Made by a program: the position numbers and the translations under genes | Shown: positions 18,291 through 27,508 of the stretch, piece by piece | How positions within the stretch are numbered: the first letter of the stretch is position 1 | Layout of the letters: every line of letters begins with the position of its first letter | The notes under the pieces: model-generated | What the model saw: the letters and a program-made list of their open reading frames with translations, nothing else | Told to the model about the DNA's origin: nothing | Databases searched by the model: none | Assembly (NCBI GenBank): GCA_013001285.1 | Contig: JABDMU010000035.1 | Span: 43,059 to 107,058, forward strand | Length of the DNA stretch: 64,000 nucleotides | Source of the DNA: Flavobacteriaceae bacterium | GTDB taxonomy: Bacteria; Bacteroidota; Bacteroidia; Flavobacteriales; Flavobacteriaceae | Reading direction: 5' to 3'

Positions 18291-21200
18291 ATGATAAAAA
18301 AATGTTTGATAGTTTTTGCCTTGGCAATACTATGTAACTTTCCTTCGTATGCACAACAATCAGCGGCATATACGAGCGATTTGGTCGATTTTCAGAAAGC
18401 TTTATCCTTGTACAACAGTAAACAGTATCTAGCAGCTCAATCCCTCTTTGATCAAATTGAGGATAATGCCACAGATGAGGTGATCAAATCTGATTGTGCT
18501 TATTATATCGCCAACTGCGCCGTGCGATTAAATCAACAAAATGCCGATGACCTTATTATGGATTTCGTGGAAGAGTATCCTACGAGTACAAAACGGAATA
18601 CAGCATTTATAGATGTTGCCGATTTCTATTTTGAAAATTCAAAATATGCTTATGCCAGAAAATGGTATGAACGTGTAGACGAGGACGCCCTTTCGCGAAG
18701 TGAGCGTGAAAAATTCAATTTTAATTATGGGTACAGTAATTTCAATACAAATAATTATTCTGGTGCGAAAAAGTACTTATCACGTGTTGAGAACTCCGCC
18801 GAATATGGTTCTCAAGCCAAATATTATATCGGATTTATGGCCTATGAAGGTGATGATTATGAAAAGGCTTCTGAATACTTCGATCAAGTAAGTGAAAATG
18901 AAAAATATCAAGAAAATTTATCTTATTATCAAGCAGATCTGAATTTTAAATTAGGCAATTTTGAAAAAGCAATAGCTCTAGCTAAAGAGCAATTGCCTAA
19001 CAGTGATGACAATGAAATTTCTGAGCTTTCAAAGATCATTGGTGAAAGTTATTTTAATCTTGAAAAATATGCTGAATCAATACCCTATTTAACCGAATAT
19101 AAGGGCAAACGTGGTCGCTGGAACAACACAGATTATTACCAATTAGGATACGCCTATTATAAGCAAAATGATTTCGAAAAAGCTATTTCTGAATTCAATA
19201 AAATCATTGATGGCAATAACAGTGTTGCCCAAAATGCATATTACCACTTAGGGGAAAGTTATATCAAATTAGATAAAAAACAAGAGGCGCTTAATGCATT
19301 TCGAAATGCTTCGCAAATGGATTATGATCTAAAAATTCAAGAAGATGCTTGGCTTAATTATGCCAAGATCAGTTACGATATTGGTAATCCTTATCAGTCG
19401 GTGCCTCAAGTCATTTCAAGCTATTTAAATAAATATCCAGAGACACCTTATAAAGAAGAAATTGAAGGCTTGTTAATCGATTCGTATATCACATCTAAAA
19501 ACTTTAAGGAGGCTCTTATTTTATTGGAAGGTAAAAAGGGGTATGATTATAAAATGGCCTATCAGAAAGTGGCATTTTATAGAGGTATAGAATTGTATAA
19601 TGATACTGAATATCAAGAGGCTGAATCGTATTTTGATAAGTCTTTAAAAGAATCATTAGACCCGACATTCACAGCAAGAGCGACCTTCTGGAAAGCGGAA
19701 ACCGATTATAATCTTACCGATTATAATGAGGCCTTAGTTGGGTTTAAACAATTTCAAAACAGCTCGATTGCTTCAGAAACACCAGAATTTACGAATATCG
19801 ATTATAACATTGGCTATACCTATTTCAAGCAAAAGAACTATGCTAGAGCCACAGAGTATTTTCAAAATTTTGTTTCTAAAATAGATAACGATCAATTACG
19901 CTTGAACGATGCGTACTTAAGACTTGGAGATGGTTATTTTGTGTCAAGTAATTATGGGCAAGCCATAATTGCCTATGACCGCGCTTTGAATATTAATGAA
20001 ATCGAACCTGATTATCCTTTTTTCCAAAAAGCGATAAGTCATGGCTATCTTGGTCAAAGCGATGCAAAGATCGATCAACTAAAATCGTTTATTGAATCGT
20101 ATAAAAGTTCAGGTTTAAGGGATGACGCGCTTTATGAACTGGGTAATTCGTATGTAAAAGACAATCAAATTGACAAGGCGATGACAACTTATGATCAATT
20201 GAATTCTGAGTATAGAGCAAGTCCTTATGTTTCAAAAGCTATGCTGCGACAAGGCTTGGTTTATTATAATTCAGGAGAAAACGAGCGTGCTTTGCAAAAG
20301 TTCAAAGGTGTTGCAAATCAATATCCGGGAACACCAGAAGCCGTTCAATCGGTTTCATCTGCCAGATTGATCTATGTTGATCTTGGTCGTGTTGATGAAT
20401 ATGCCGATTGGGTGCGTACTTTAGATTTTGTTGATGTCACAGATAAGGAATTGGATAATACCACTTATGAGTCTGCTGAAAAGCAATATTTAGCTGGAAA
20501 TACAAAAAAAGCCATAAACCAGTTGAACGGTTATTTGAATGAGTTCCCTAATGGCCTTCATGCTCTTAATGCACATTTTTATTTAGCACAAATGTATTTC
20601 AAAGATGACTTAAAGGAAACGGCTGCCCCACATTATAAATATGTTTTAGAGCGACCAAATAATGAGTTTACGGAAACAGCCTTAACACGTCTTTCTGAGA
20701 CGTATTTATTAGCGAAGAGATATAACGACGCAATTCCACTTCTCAAGCGATTGGAAAGTGAAGCTGATTTCCCTCAGAACGTCATCTTTGCACAATCAAA
20801 TTTAATGAAGGCTTACTACCAATTAGATGCCTATGATGACGCAGTTTCATATTCAGAAAAAGTGTTATCAAACTCCAAAGTAGATAAAAATGTACGAAGT
20901 GATGCTCATGTGATCATTGCTCGATCTGCTATAAAAACTGGTGATGAAACTAAGGCCAAGTCAGCTTATGCCGAAGTTGAAAAAATGGCCGGAGGTGCTT
21001 TAGCAGCCGAAGCCTTGTATTATAATGCCTACTTCAAAAATAAGGATGGTCAGTATAAACGATCTAATGATGTTGTTCAAAAACTTGCCAAAGATTATTC
21101 AAGTTATGAATACTTTGGAGCAAAGGGATTGATCATAATGGCAAAAAACCAATATGCACTTGATGATGCCTTTCAAGCTACCTATATTTTGGAAAATGTC

Positions 21201-21317
21201 ATCAAGAATTTTTCACAATATGACGATGTTGTAGATGAAGCTCAGACTGAGCTCAATCGCATAAAAAGAGAACAGGCCAGAACCAATTCTTCAGTAGAAA
21301 CCAACGATGGTAATTAA
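18291..21317 (+). CDS. Large periplasmic tetratricopeptide-repeat protein
   Basis: The 1008-aa protein has a Sec signal peptide (CLIVFALAILCNFPSYAQQ, residues about 4-22) and then a near-continuous TPR solenoid. Many units are visible, for example YQLGYAYYKQNDFEKAISEFNKII, AYYHLGESYIKLDKKQEALNAF, DALYELGNSYVKDNQIDKAM and AHFYLAQMYFKDDLKETAAPHY. Such arrays are protein-protein scaffolds; no enzyme domain is seen. It ends in a Ser/Thr/Asn-rich tail. The next gene, an outer-membrane barrel, starts 28 nt after its stop, so the two are almost surely co-transcribed and may form an envelope complex (inference from position). Confidence 0.93.
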   Translation: MIKKCLIVFALAILCNFPSYAQQSAAYTSDLVDFQKALSLYNSKQYLAAQSLFDQIEDNATDEVIKSDCAYYIANCAVRLNQQNADDLIMDFVEEYPTSTKRNTAFIDVADFYFENSKYAYARKWYERVDEDALSRSEREKFNFNYGYSNFNTNNYSGAKKYLSRVENSAEYGSQAKYYIGFMAYEGDDYEKASEYFDQVSENEKYQENLSYYQADLNFKLGNFEKAIALAKEQLPNSDDNEISELSKIIGESYFNLEKYAESIPYLTEYKGKRGRWNNTDYYQLGYAYYKQNDFEKAISEFNKIIDGNNSVAQNAYYHLGESYIKLDKKQEALNAFRNASQMDYDLKIQEDAWLNYAKISYDIGNPYQSVPQVISSYLNKYPETPYKEEIEGLLIDSYITSKNFKEALILLEGKKGYDYKMAYQKVAFYRGIELYNDTEYQEAESYFDKSLKESLDPTFTARATFWKAETDYNLTDYNEALVGFKQFQNSSIASETPEFTNIDYNIGYTYFKQKNYARATEYFQNFVSKIDNDQLRLNDAYLRLGDGYFVSSNYGQAIIAYDRALNINEIEPDYPFFQKAISHGYLGQSDAKIDQLKSFIESYKSSGLRDDALYELGNSYVKDNQIDKAMTTYDQLNSEYRASPYVSKAMLRQGLVYYNSGENERALQKFKGVANQYPGTPEAVQSVSSARLIYVDLGRVDEYADWVRTLDFVDVTDKELDNTTYESAEKQYLAGNTKKAINQLNGYLNEFPNGLHALNAHFYLAQMYFKDDLKETAAPHYKYVLERPNNEFTETALTRLSETYLLAKRYNDAIPLLKRLESEADFPQNVIFAQSNLMKAYYQLDAYDDAVSYSEKVLSNSKVDKNVRSDAHVIIARSAIKTGDETKAKSAYAEVEKMAGGALAAEALYYNAYFKNKDGQYKRSNDVVQKLAKDYSSYEYFGAKGLIIMAKNQYALDDAFQATYILENVIKNFSQYDDVVDEAQTELNRIKREQARTNSSVETNDGN

Positions 21318-21345
21318 TTCAGAATTCAAAAAACGAAAATCAAAT

Positions 21346-23076
21346 ATGCTAAAGGAATTTAAATCCATAATAGTTGTCTTTTGTCTATGTGCAATAGGGA
21401 ATACACTAGCGCAAGAACGTGAAAATGATAGTATTGATACGCAGGTTGTCAATGTGGTTAAACCATATACGCCAAAAATATCAGATGCGTTTAAAGTAAA
21501 GGAAATACCTTCATTGAATGATGCAACTACGACAACCAGGAAAATGATCAAATACAATATCTTTTCTATTCCAGTGGCTTCAACGTTTACACCTGCCAAA
21601 GGTAAAGCGGCAACGGTTGACAAGGCAAAGAAAGAAGCGCTCTACGACAATTTCTTATCGTTTGGTGTGGGAACTTATACGACACTTTTAGGAGAACTTT
21701 ATTTGAATCATGCCATTAATAGAACCGAAAGCGTTGGCGGTTATATCAGCCATCATTCATCTCAAGGAGGCATTGATAGTTTAGTGCTTGATGATAAATT
21801 TTCGAACACAAAGATCAATGTGAATTATTCTAAGAAACTTCGTGATTATTCCTGGAATGTTGATGCTGGCTATCAGCATCAGGTTTATAATTGGTATGGT
21901 GTTCCACAGCCACTTTTTAATGATGCCAATACCTCAGATATTGATCCGCAGCACAAATATTTCTCGTTTGAATTTGGAGGTGAGATCGAATTTGATGATA
22001 TGTTGCTCAAATCAGGGAAGGTGAGGTTTCGTCGTTTTGCAGACGATTACGACTCTGGTGAAAACAGGTTTGTGGCATCAACAAGTTTTGACGTCCCAGT
22101 TCAGGATAAAACCATCAATGGAACAGTAAAATTAGACTACATCAAAGGAAATTTTGATAGAAATTATTTTAGTCCTGACGAAATCAACTACGGCAATTTC
22201 ACATTAGGCGTTATGCCTAATTACCAAATCAGACAAGATGACCTAACTTTAAATTTAGGAGTTTCAGCCTATTATTTAAATGATACTGAAGGCGGTAAAA
22301 ACAAATTCTTCATATATCCGAAGGTGACGGCATCTTACAGATTGGTTAATGAAATATTGATCACCTACGGTGGTATTGAAGGTGGACTCATTCAAAATAC
22401 CTATCATGCGTTTGCGAGTAATAACACATTTATGTCGCCAACCTTAGCGATTATCCCGACCGATCAACAATACGATGCCTATATTGGACTGAAAGGTAAA
22501 TTGTCGAATAATATGAGTTATAATATTCGTGGAAATTATGACGCTGCAAATAATCAAGCTTTAATAAAATCGAACCCTGTTTTAATTGGTGAAACCGAAA
22601 ATTATCAGCAAGGAAATTCTTTCGGAGTTGTATATGATGATATAAAAACCTTGAGCGTTTTTGGAGAGATCAATGTAGATGTCAATCGGAATTTTACACT
22701 GAGTTTAAAAGCCGAATACTTTAATTATACAACAGAAGATGAAGCTGAAGCCTGGAATCTACCAGATTTTAAAGCTTCACTATTTATGGATTTCCAAATT
22801 GATGAACATTGGTTTGCTGGAGCTAATTTATACTATGTTGGCGAACGCATGGATCAACGATTCGTCGTAGATCCCTTGGTTTTATCCAGTCCAGAAACCA
22901 TGGTTTTAGAAAGTTATTTCGATGCCAATGCTCATGTGGGTTACCGCATAAATGACCGTTGGACAGCCTATGCAAAAGCTAACAACATAGCCAACCAAGA
23001 TTATAAGCGATGGTTGGATTATCCGGTTCAAGGCATTCAATTTCTGGCAGGTGCAACATTTAAATTTGACTTTTAA
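21346..23076 (+). CDS. Outer-membrane beta-barrel protein (TonB-receptor-like barrel without plug)
   Basis: I start at ATG 21346 (MLKEFKSIIVVFCLCAIGNTLAQ), which gives a signal peptide; the frame is open 13 codons upstream. The mature part begins with a short segment QVVNVVKPYTPKISDAFKVKEIPSLN, found at the front of this flavobacterial group. Then come alternating amphipathic strands ending in aromatic residues (for example GGYISHHS, SWNVDAGYQHQVYNWYG, FTLSLKAEYFNY, HWFAGANLYYVG). It closes with a terminal strand GIQFLAGATFKFDF ending in Phe, the usual BAM signal. At 576 aa it is too short for, and lacks, a recognisable TonB plug domain, though automatic annotation may call it a TonB-dependent receptor. 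It pairs with the TPR protein upstream; a strong terminator follows. Confidence 0.85.
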   Translation: MLKEFKSIIVVFCLCAIGNTLAQERENDSIDTQVVNVVKPYTPKISDAFKVKEIPSLNDATTTTRKMIKYNIFSIPVASTFTPAKGKAATVDKAKKEALYDNFLSFGVGTYTTLLGELYLNHAINRTESVGGYISHHSSQGGIDSLVLDDKFSNTKINVNYSKKLRDYSWNVDAGYQHQVYNWYGVPQPLFNDANTSDIDPQHKYFSFEFGGEIEFDDMLLKSGKVRFRRFADDYDSGENRFVASTSFDVPVQDKTINGTVKLDYIKGNFDRNYFSPDEINYGNFTLGVMPNYQIRQDDLTLNLGVSAYYLNDTEGGKNKFFIYPKVTASYRLVNEILITYGGIEGGLIQNTYHAFASNNTFMSPTLAIIPTDQQYDAYIGLKGKLSNNMSYNIRGNYDAANNQALIKSNPVLIGETENYQQGNSFGVVYDDIKTLSVFGEINVDVNRNFTLSLKAEYFNYTTEDEAEAWNLPDFKASLFMDFQIDEHWFAGANLYYVGERMDQRFVVDPLVLSSPETMVLESYFDANAHVGYRINDRWTAYAKANNIANQDYKRWLDYPVQGIQFLAGATFKFDF

Positions 23077-23096
23077 AAGTATGATATAAGTGAGAT

Positions 23097-23126
23097 AAAA
23101 GCGTTCCAATTGGAACGCTTTTTTTA
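23097..23126 (+). terminator. Intrinsic terminator after the barrel gene
   Basis: AAGCGTTCC-AATT-GGAACGCTT forms a perfect stem followed by a run of T on the plus strand (and a few A on the 5' side). Confidence 0.85.
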
Positions 23127-23150
23127 TTTTTACAGCTCAATTCAAAATCC

Positions 23151-24773
23151 ATGAGAAAAAGCACATTTTTAGTTGTAATTATTTTAATTCTAGGTTGTTC
23201 AAAGAAGGAACAGGCTGATCTAATTGTTACGAATTCAAACACATATACAGTAAATGACGAAAATGCTCAAGTCGAAGCCTTTGCTATTAAGGATGGAAAA
23301 TTTATTGCTGTAGGATCTACTGCAACTATTTTGGAAAACTATGATTCAAAAGTTATTCTTGATGGAGAAGCTCAAACCATCGTACCGGGATTAATTGATG
23401 CACATTGTCACTTCTTAGTTCTTGGAAGAAATCAACAGGCTGTTGATCTCATGGGGACAACAAGTTTTGAAGATGTAGTGAAGCGTGTTATCGATTTTCA
23501 AAATAAAAATAACCTAAATTATATAAGGGGTCGTGGCTGGGATCAAAACGATTGGGAAGTCAAAGCCTTTCCAAATAAAAAATTGTTAGATAACTTATTC
23601 CCAAATATTCCTATTGCTTTAGGTCGAGTCGATGGTCATGCCATTTTATGTAACCAGGCGGCTCTCGATCTTGGAAAGGTCACAAAGGATAGTAAAATTG
23701 AAGGGGGAGAAGTTGTACTAGAGAACGGAGAACTCACGGGCGTTTTAATTGATAATGCTGAAAACTTGGTGTTAGACAATTGGCCAAAGGAAACCCGTGA
23801 CGTTACTATAAAAGCACTAAAAGATGCTGAAGACATTTGTTTTAGTTACGGATTGACCACTGTGAATGATGCTGGATTAGGCATTAATGCAATTGAAATT
23901 ATTGATAGCTTACAACAAGCAAAAGATTTGAAAATGCGCGTTTATGCTATGGTTTCGGCAACTAAAGAAAACCTTGATCATTTCTTGAATAAATGCATTG
24001 TTAAAACCGACCGACTCAACGTAAGATCCTTTAAATTTTATGCAGATGGTGCACTTGGATCACGTGGTGCCATGCTTCGAGCCCCTTACTCTGATAAACC
24101 TGGACATTTTGGTTTGATGGTCAATGATATTAAAACGTTCAATGAAACAGCTGAACGCATTGCAAATTCAGAATTTCAAATGAATACGCATGCTATTGGC
24201 GATTCTGCAAATCATGCCGTCCTGCAAACGTATAAACGTGTTTTGGCGGGGAAGTTAGACCGAAGGTGGAAAGTTGAACATGCTCAAGTGATCTCTTCTG
24301 AAGATTTTGACTTATTCGATGACATTATTCCATCGGTACAACCAACACATGCAACTAGTGATATGTATTGGGCAGAAGAACGCATTGGTTCGGAACGTCT
24401 AAAAGGAGCATATGCATTTAAAAAATTATTAGATCGCCATGGAAAAATTGCCTTAGGTACAGATTTTCCTGTCGAATACGTGAGCCCGTTTTTTACTTTT
24501 TATGCCGCCGTTACAAGGCAAGATCAACAGCAATATCCAGTAGGTGGATTCCAGATGGAAGATGCACTTTCTCGCGAAGAAACCTTAAAAGGCATGACCA
24601 TTTGGGCAGCCTATTCAAATTTTGAAGAAGATGAAAAGGGAAGTATTGAGGTTGGAAAAGTAGCTGATTTCGTGATTTTAGATAAGGATATCATGACAGT
24701 AGATGCATCTGAGATTCCAAGTATTAAGGTTAAAGCAACTTATGTTGATGGTAAAAAGGTCTATGAACAATAG
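23151..24773 (+). CDS. Amidohydrolase family lipoprotein (YtcJ-like)
   Basis: The 540-aa protein starts with a lipoprotein signal peptide (MRKSTFLVVIILILGC, lipobox LILGC, Cys16), so it should sit in the envelope. The mature part is a metal-dependent amidohydrolase of the 'amidohydrolase 3' type. It has GLIDAHCHFLVLG (about 79-91) with the first metal-binding HxH, TVNDAG in the middle, MNTHAIGDSANH and KVEHAQV with metal or base His residues, and ALGTDFPVEYVSP with the catalytic Asp. The ends form the usual small beta-sandwich (VADFVILDKDIM). Members hydrolyse formamides, N-acyl amino acids and related compounds. The substrate is not known here. Confidence 0.92.
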   Translation: MRKSTFLVVIILILGCSKKEQADLIVTNSNTYTVNDENAQVEAFAIKDGKFIAVGSTATILENYDSKVILDGEAQTIVPGLIDAHCHFLVLGRNQQAVDLMGTTSFEDVVKRVIDFQNKNNLNYIRGRGWDQNDWEVKAFPNKKLLDNLFPNIPIALGRVDGHAILCNQAALDLGKVTKDSKIEGGEVVLENGELTGVLIDNAENLVLDNWPKETRDVTIKALKDAEDICFSYGLTTVNDAGLGINAIEIIDSLQQAKDLKMRVYAMVSATKENLDHFLNKCIVKTDRLNVRSFKFYADGALGSRGAMLRAPYSDKPGHFGLMVNDIKTFNETAERIANSEFQMNTHAIGDSANHAVLQTYKRVLAGKLDRRWKVEHAQVISSEDFDLFDDIIPSVQPTHATSDMYWAEERIGSERLKGAYAFKKLLDRHGKIALGTDFPVEYVSPFFTFYAAVTRQDQQQYPVGGFQMEDALSREETLKGMTIWAAYSNFEEDEKGSIEVGKVADFVILDKDIMTVDASEIPSIKVKATYVDGKKVYEQ

Positions 24774-24835
24774 CCATGTGACCATTTCTGATTTTTTGTG
24801 TCAAACTAATGGTATCAATTAATTAAGTTTTCGGC

Positions 24836-25363
24836 ATGAAAAATTATATATTATTTCTTTTACTATTTATTTCATTTAGCGCCATAGCCCAAGATGAAAA
24901 CAACAAGAAAATGGTGACTTATCTTGAAGCTAATGGAACGATTTCTTATTATTCTTCCGTGGTTGACAGAATGTTCGATTTTATGAAAAAAGAATACGAA
25001 ACTAAAAACGTCCCTGATACTGTTTGGTCTGATCTTAAATCTGTAAAAGTTGATGCCTTAAATGAAATTACTGAATTAGTAGCCCAAGTTTACGAAGGAC
25101 ACTTTACGGGTCCAGAGATACAAGAGATTTTAAATTTTTACAGTACTGAAACAGGCAAAAAGATCACATCTCAAGAGGAATTGACAGAAGAAGAAATTCA
25201 AAGACGCGATATATTTTATACATCGGCACTCGGACAAAAAATATCTGAATCTGCGAATTCATTAAATAATGTGCTTCAGGAAATTACCCAATCATGGAGT
25301 GCAGATCTCTTCAGATTGGTAACACATAAATTAGAAGAAAAAGGCTATTTTAAGAATGAGTGA
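24836..25363 (+). CDS. DUF2059 domain secreted protein
   Basis: The 175-aa protein has a signal peptide (MKNYILFLLLFISFSAIAQ, cleavage near residue 19). It contains the DUF2059 helix pair around VAQVYEGHFTGPEIQEILNFYSTETGKKI (about 83-112), where 'Y...F...EI..I..FY.S..G.K' is the family signature. The function of DUF2059 is not established. Its 3' end overlaps that of the convergent methyltransferase gene by 14 bp. No promoter box is obvious. Confidence 0.88.
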   Translation: MKNYILFLLLFISFSAIAQDENNKKMVTYLEANGTISYYSSVVDRMFDFMKKEYETKNVPDTVWSDLKSVKVDALNEITELVAQVYEGHFTGPEIQEILNFYSTETGKKITSQEELTEEEIQRRDIFYTSALGQKISESANSLNNVLQEITQSWSADLFRLVTHKLEEKGYFKNE

Positions 25364-26051
25364 TCCGCGCCAAATAATCAAAATGATCGCCTTCACATAC
25401 TAATTCGCATTGAAGTCCGACCTGCTCACATTTTTCCGATAGCAGATCAAAATCTAAATAAAGCCATTTCATCTTATCTTCAGTTTCACCTTTATAAGCC
25501 ATGAAATAATCTAATTCGCCATAATATGGGCCGTTTAGATCGATCCAATAGCCACCATCATCATCTTCATACATATATTTTATATCAGACGAATCAATGA
25601 GAATTTGTCCATCAGGATTTAATAGGGCTTTTAAATGCATCAAATATTGGGGAACTTGATCTAAGGTTTGAAAGATTCCAGTACCGTTCATCAAAATTAT
25701 AATTGTATCATAGGTCCCGTTTTCATCCAATAGATGAAGCTGTTCAGTTAAATGCACACCTTTTTGTTTTGCCACATCAATAGCGCCTTCTGATATGTCG
25801 ATTGCTTTAACCTTTATTCCTTTTTCTTGAAGGTATAAACTATGAATTCCAGCACCACATCCAACATCAAGCGTATTGCCTTTTGCTAAAGATAGGGCCA
25901 TTTGTTCCATAGCATTCATAGCTTCGTAAGATCGAAAGAGATAGGGGAGCGGTAAGACTTCTTCATATGAAATATTGGTTGATGTTATGATGTCTTCCGA
26001 ATAATTTCTGTTGAAATAATCGCGTAAAGCTTTTCCGAGTAAGTCTTTCAT
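25350..26051 (-). CDS. Class I SAM-dependent methyltransferase
   Basis: The 233-aa cytoplasmic protein has motif I NTLDVGCGAGIHSLYLQEKG (about 58-77) binding S-adenosylmethionine and motif II KVKAIDISEGAI with the acidic Asp that holds the ribose. DTIIILMNGTGIFQTLDQVP (about 113-132) serves as motif III/IV. The N-terminal helix region (DLLGKALRDYFNRNYSEDIITSTN) and the DGGYWIDLNGPYYGELDY segment probably build the acceptor site. The acceptor is unknown. It diverges from the YkgJ-like gene with 22 nt between start codons. Confidence 0.9.
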   Translation of the reverse strand: MKDLLGKALRDYFNRNYSEDIITSTNISYEEVLPLPYLFRSYEAMNAMEQMALSLAKGNTLDVGCGAGIHSLYLQEKGIKVKAIDISEGAIDVAKQKGVHLTEQLHLLDENGTYDTIIILMNGTGIFQTLDQVPQYLMHLKALLNPDGQILIDSSDIKYMYEDDDGGYWIDLNGPYYGELDYFMAYKGETEDKMKWLYLDFDLLSEKCEQVGLQCELVCEGDHFDYLARITHS

Positions 26052-26073
26052 TCAAATAATATACATTTGTTAT

Positions 26074-26568
26074 ATGGATGATATCATAAGAAACCTTCCA
26101 AAGTTCGCCAAAGATAAGTATAAGGAAAATAAGGCCTTCTTTAGTAAATTAAAGCGCAAGCCTCCCAAGCAACTGGACTATTTGATGCAGGAACTGCATG
26201 AAGAAGAATTCAGAAAAACAGATTGTTTGGAATGTGCGAATTGCTGTAAAACAACAGGACCTTTATTTACGGCAAAGGATATTGAACGGCTTTCAAAATA
26301 CTTTAAGATGAAACCTCATTTGTTCATATCAACCTATCTAAAACTAGACGAAGAAAACGATTATGTGCTTCAATCAACTCCATGTGCGTTTTTAGGGTCA
26401 GACAATTATTGTTCGATTTATGATGTTCGCCCAAAAGCGTGTCGAGAATTTCCTCATACTGACCGAAAAAAATTCCAGCAGATCTCTCATTTAACATTAA
26501 AAAATGTTGCGATATGTCCAGCAGCATACAATATTGTTGAGGAAATGAAAACAAGAATAAATAAATAG
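26074..26568 (+). CDS. YkgJ-family cysteine-cluster protein
   Basis: The 164-aa protein carries the eight-cysteine pattern of the YkgJ/CxxCxxCC family: CLECANCCKTTGPLF (about 52-66), CAFLGSDNYCSIYDVRPKACREFPH (about 105-129) and a final Cys near residue 149 (VAICPAA). Such proteins are thought to bind zinc or an iron-sulfur cluster; their role is unsettled. The N-terminal 45 residues are basic and helical. The start codons of this gene and the divergent methyltransferase are only 22 nt apart, so their promoters overlap. Confidence 0.9.
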   Translation: MDDIIRNLPKFAKDKYKENKAFFSKLKRKPPKQLDYLMQELHEEEFRKTDCLECANCCKTTGPLFTAKDIERLSKYFKMKPHLFISTYLKLDEENDYVLQSTPCAFLGSDNYCSIYDVRPKACREFPHTDRKKFQQISHLTLKNVAICPAAYNIVEEMKTRINK

Positions 26569-26607
26569 TTATGGAATAATTTTTGTGAATCAAATCAAAA
26601 CCAATTA

Positions 26608-27504
26608 ATGAAAAAAACAGTTCTTTTATTACTTCTTTTTTGCTCTACAACAAACCCGTGTTTATCTCAAGAATGGATGACCTCCTTGGAGGTCGCGAAA
26701 AGTTTAGCGCGCGTTCAAAATAAAATGTTGTTTGTGATGTGGGAAGGATCTACGTCGTATGATTTTCCGGTTGTATATACTGATGAGAATGGCATAGGTT
26801 ACACTACTGATCTATTTCAAGATGAAAGTATTAATGAAGCGATCTGGGATTATTTTGTTCCTGTTTTATTACCTGAATGGGCATATGATGATTTGTTCAA
26901 AGAAATAGAGAACAGGCGCAGTGATAAATACATAAATATTTTTCAAAATGATGGCATAAAGATCATGGATGTCAATGGTACTATTTTGAATACAGGAAAC
27001 TTTAATATGGATCCGTTTAATATTGTTGAATTCATTAGACGATACCGTTTGAAAACCTCATTTATTAAAGCGCAATTAATTAATTATAACAAAAAGAAAA
27101 ACTTCAATACGGCCTTTGCACTTGGTTCAAAGTATCTCGATTTTGCAATATTGGTCGATAAAACAGTGCGCAAGGAAGTCACCGAACTTTCATCTGTTTA
27201 CTTAAATGAATCGAAAATTTTATTAAAGCAAGATTCTACTGAAAATAAAGAAAAATTTATCAAAAGATTCGAATTGCTCGACCTAAAGAAAGATCTGATT
27301 CTTAACAGGCCGCGTAAGGTTCTAAGGCGATTAAAGAAAATAGATGAGAGTAGTATCGATACGATGAATAATTCACTTTTTGCCTTTTTATACTACACGT
27401 CTTACGCATTGACCAAAAATGAAAAGAAAGCTGAACTATGGAAATCTAAAGTATCTTTAGTAGATTTGAAAAAAGCGGAAATGATTATAAATAACAACCT
27501 ATAA
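26608..27504 (+). CDS. Secreted protein with thioredoxin-like fold lacking the active-site cysteines
   Basis: The 298-aa protein has a signal peptide (MKKTVLLLLLFCSTTNPCLS). The first mature 110 residues follow a thioredoxin-like pattern: EVAKSLARVQNKMLFVMWEGSTSYDFP (a strand, then the position of the usual WCxxC loop), DYFVPVLLPEW, and KIMDVNGTILN for the 'v.d..G..l' strand. The CxxC is replaced by a loop without Cys, so redox activity is not expected. The rest (about 140-298) is helical and Lys-rich. I assign no named family; the fold is an inference. It ends 4 nt before the TTG start of the sterol-desaturase-family gene. Confidence 0.6.
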   Translation: MKKTVLLLLLFCSTTNPCLSQEWMTSLEVAKSLARVQNKMLFVMWEGSTSYDFPVVYTDENGIGYTTDLFQDESINEAIWDYFVPVLLPEWAYDDLFKEIENRRSDKYINIFQNDGIKIMDVNGTILNTGNFNMDPFNIVEFIRRYRLKTSFIKAQLINYNKKKNFNTAFALGSKYLDFAILVDKTVRKEVTELSSVYLNESKILLKQDSTENKEKFIKRFELLDLKKDLILNRPRKVLRRLKKIDESSIDTMNNSLFAFLYYTSYALTKNEKKAELWKSKVSLVDLKKAEMIINNNL

Positions 27505-27508
27505 CGTT

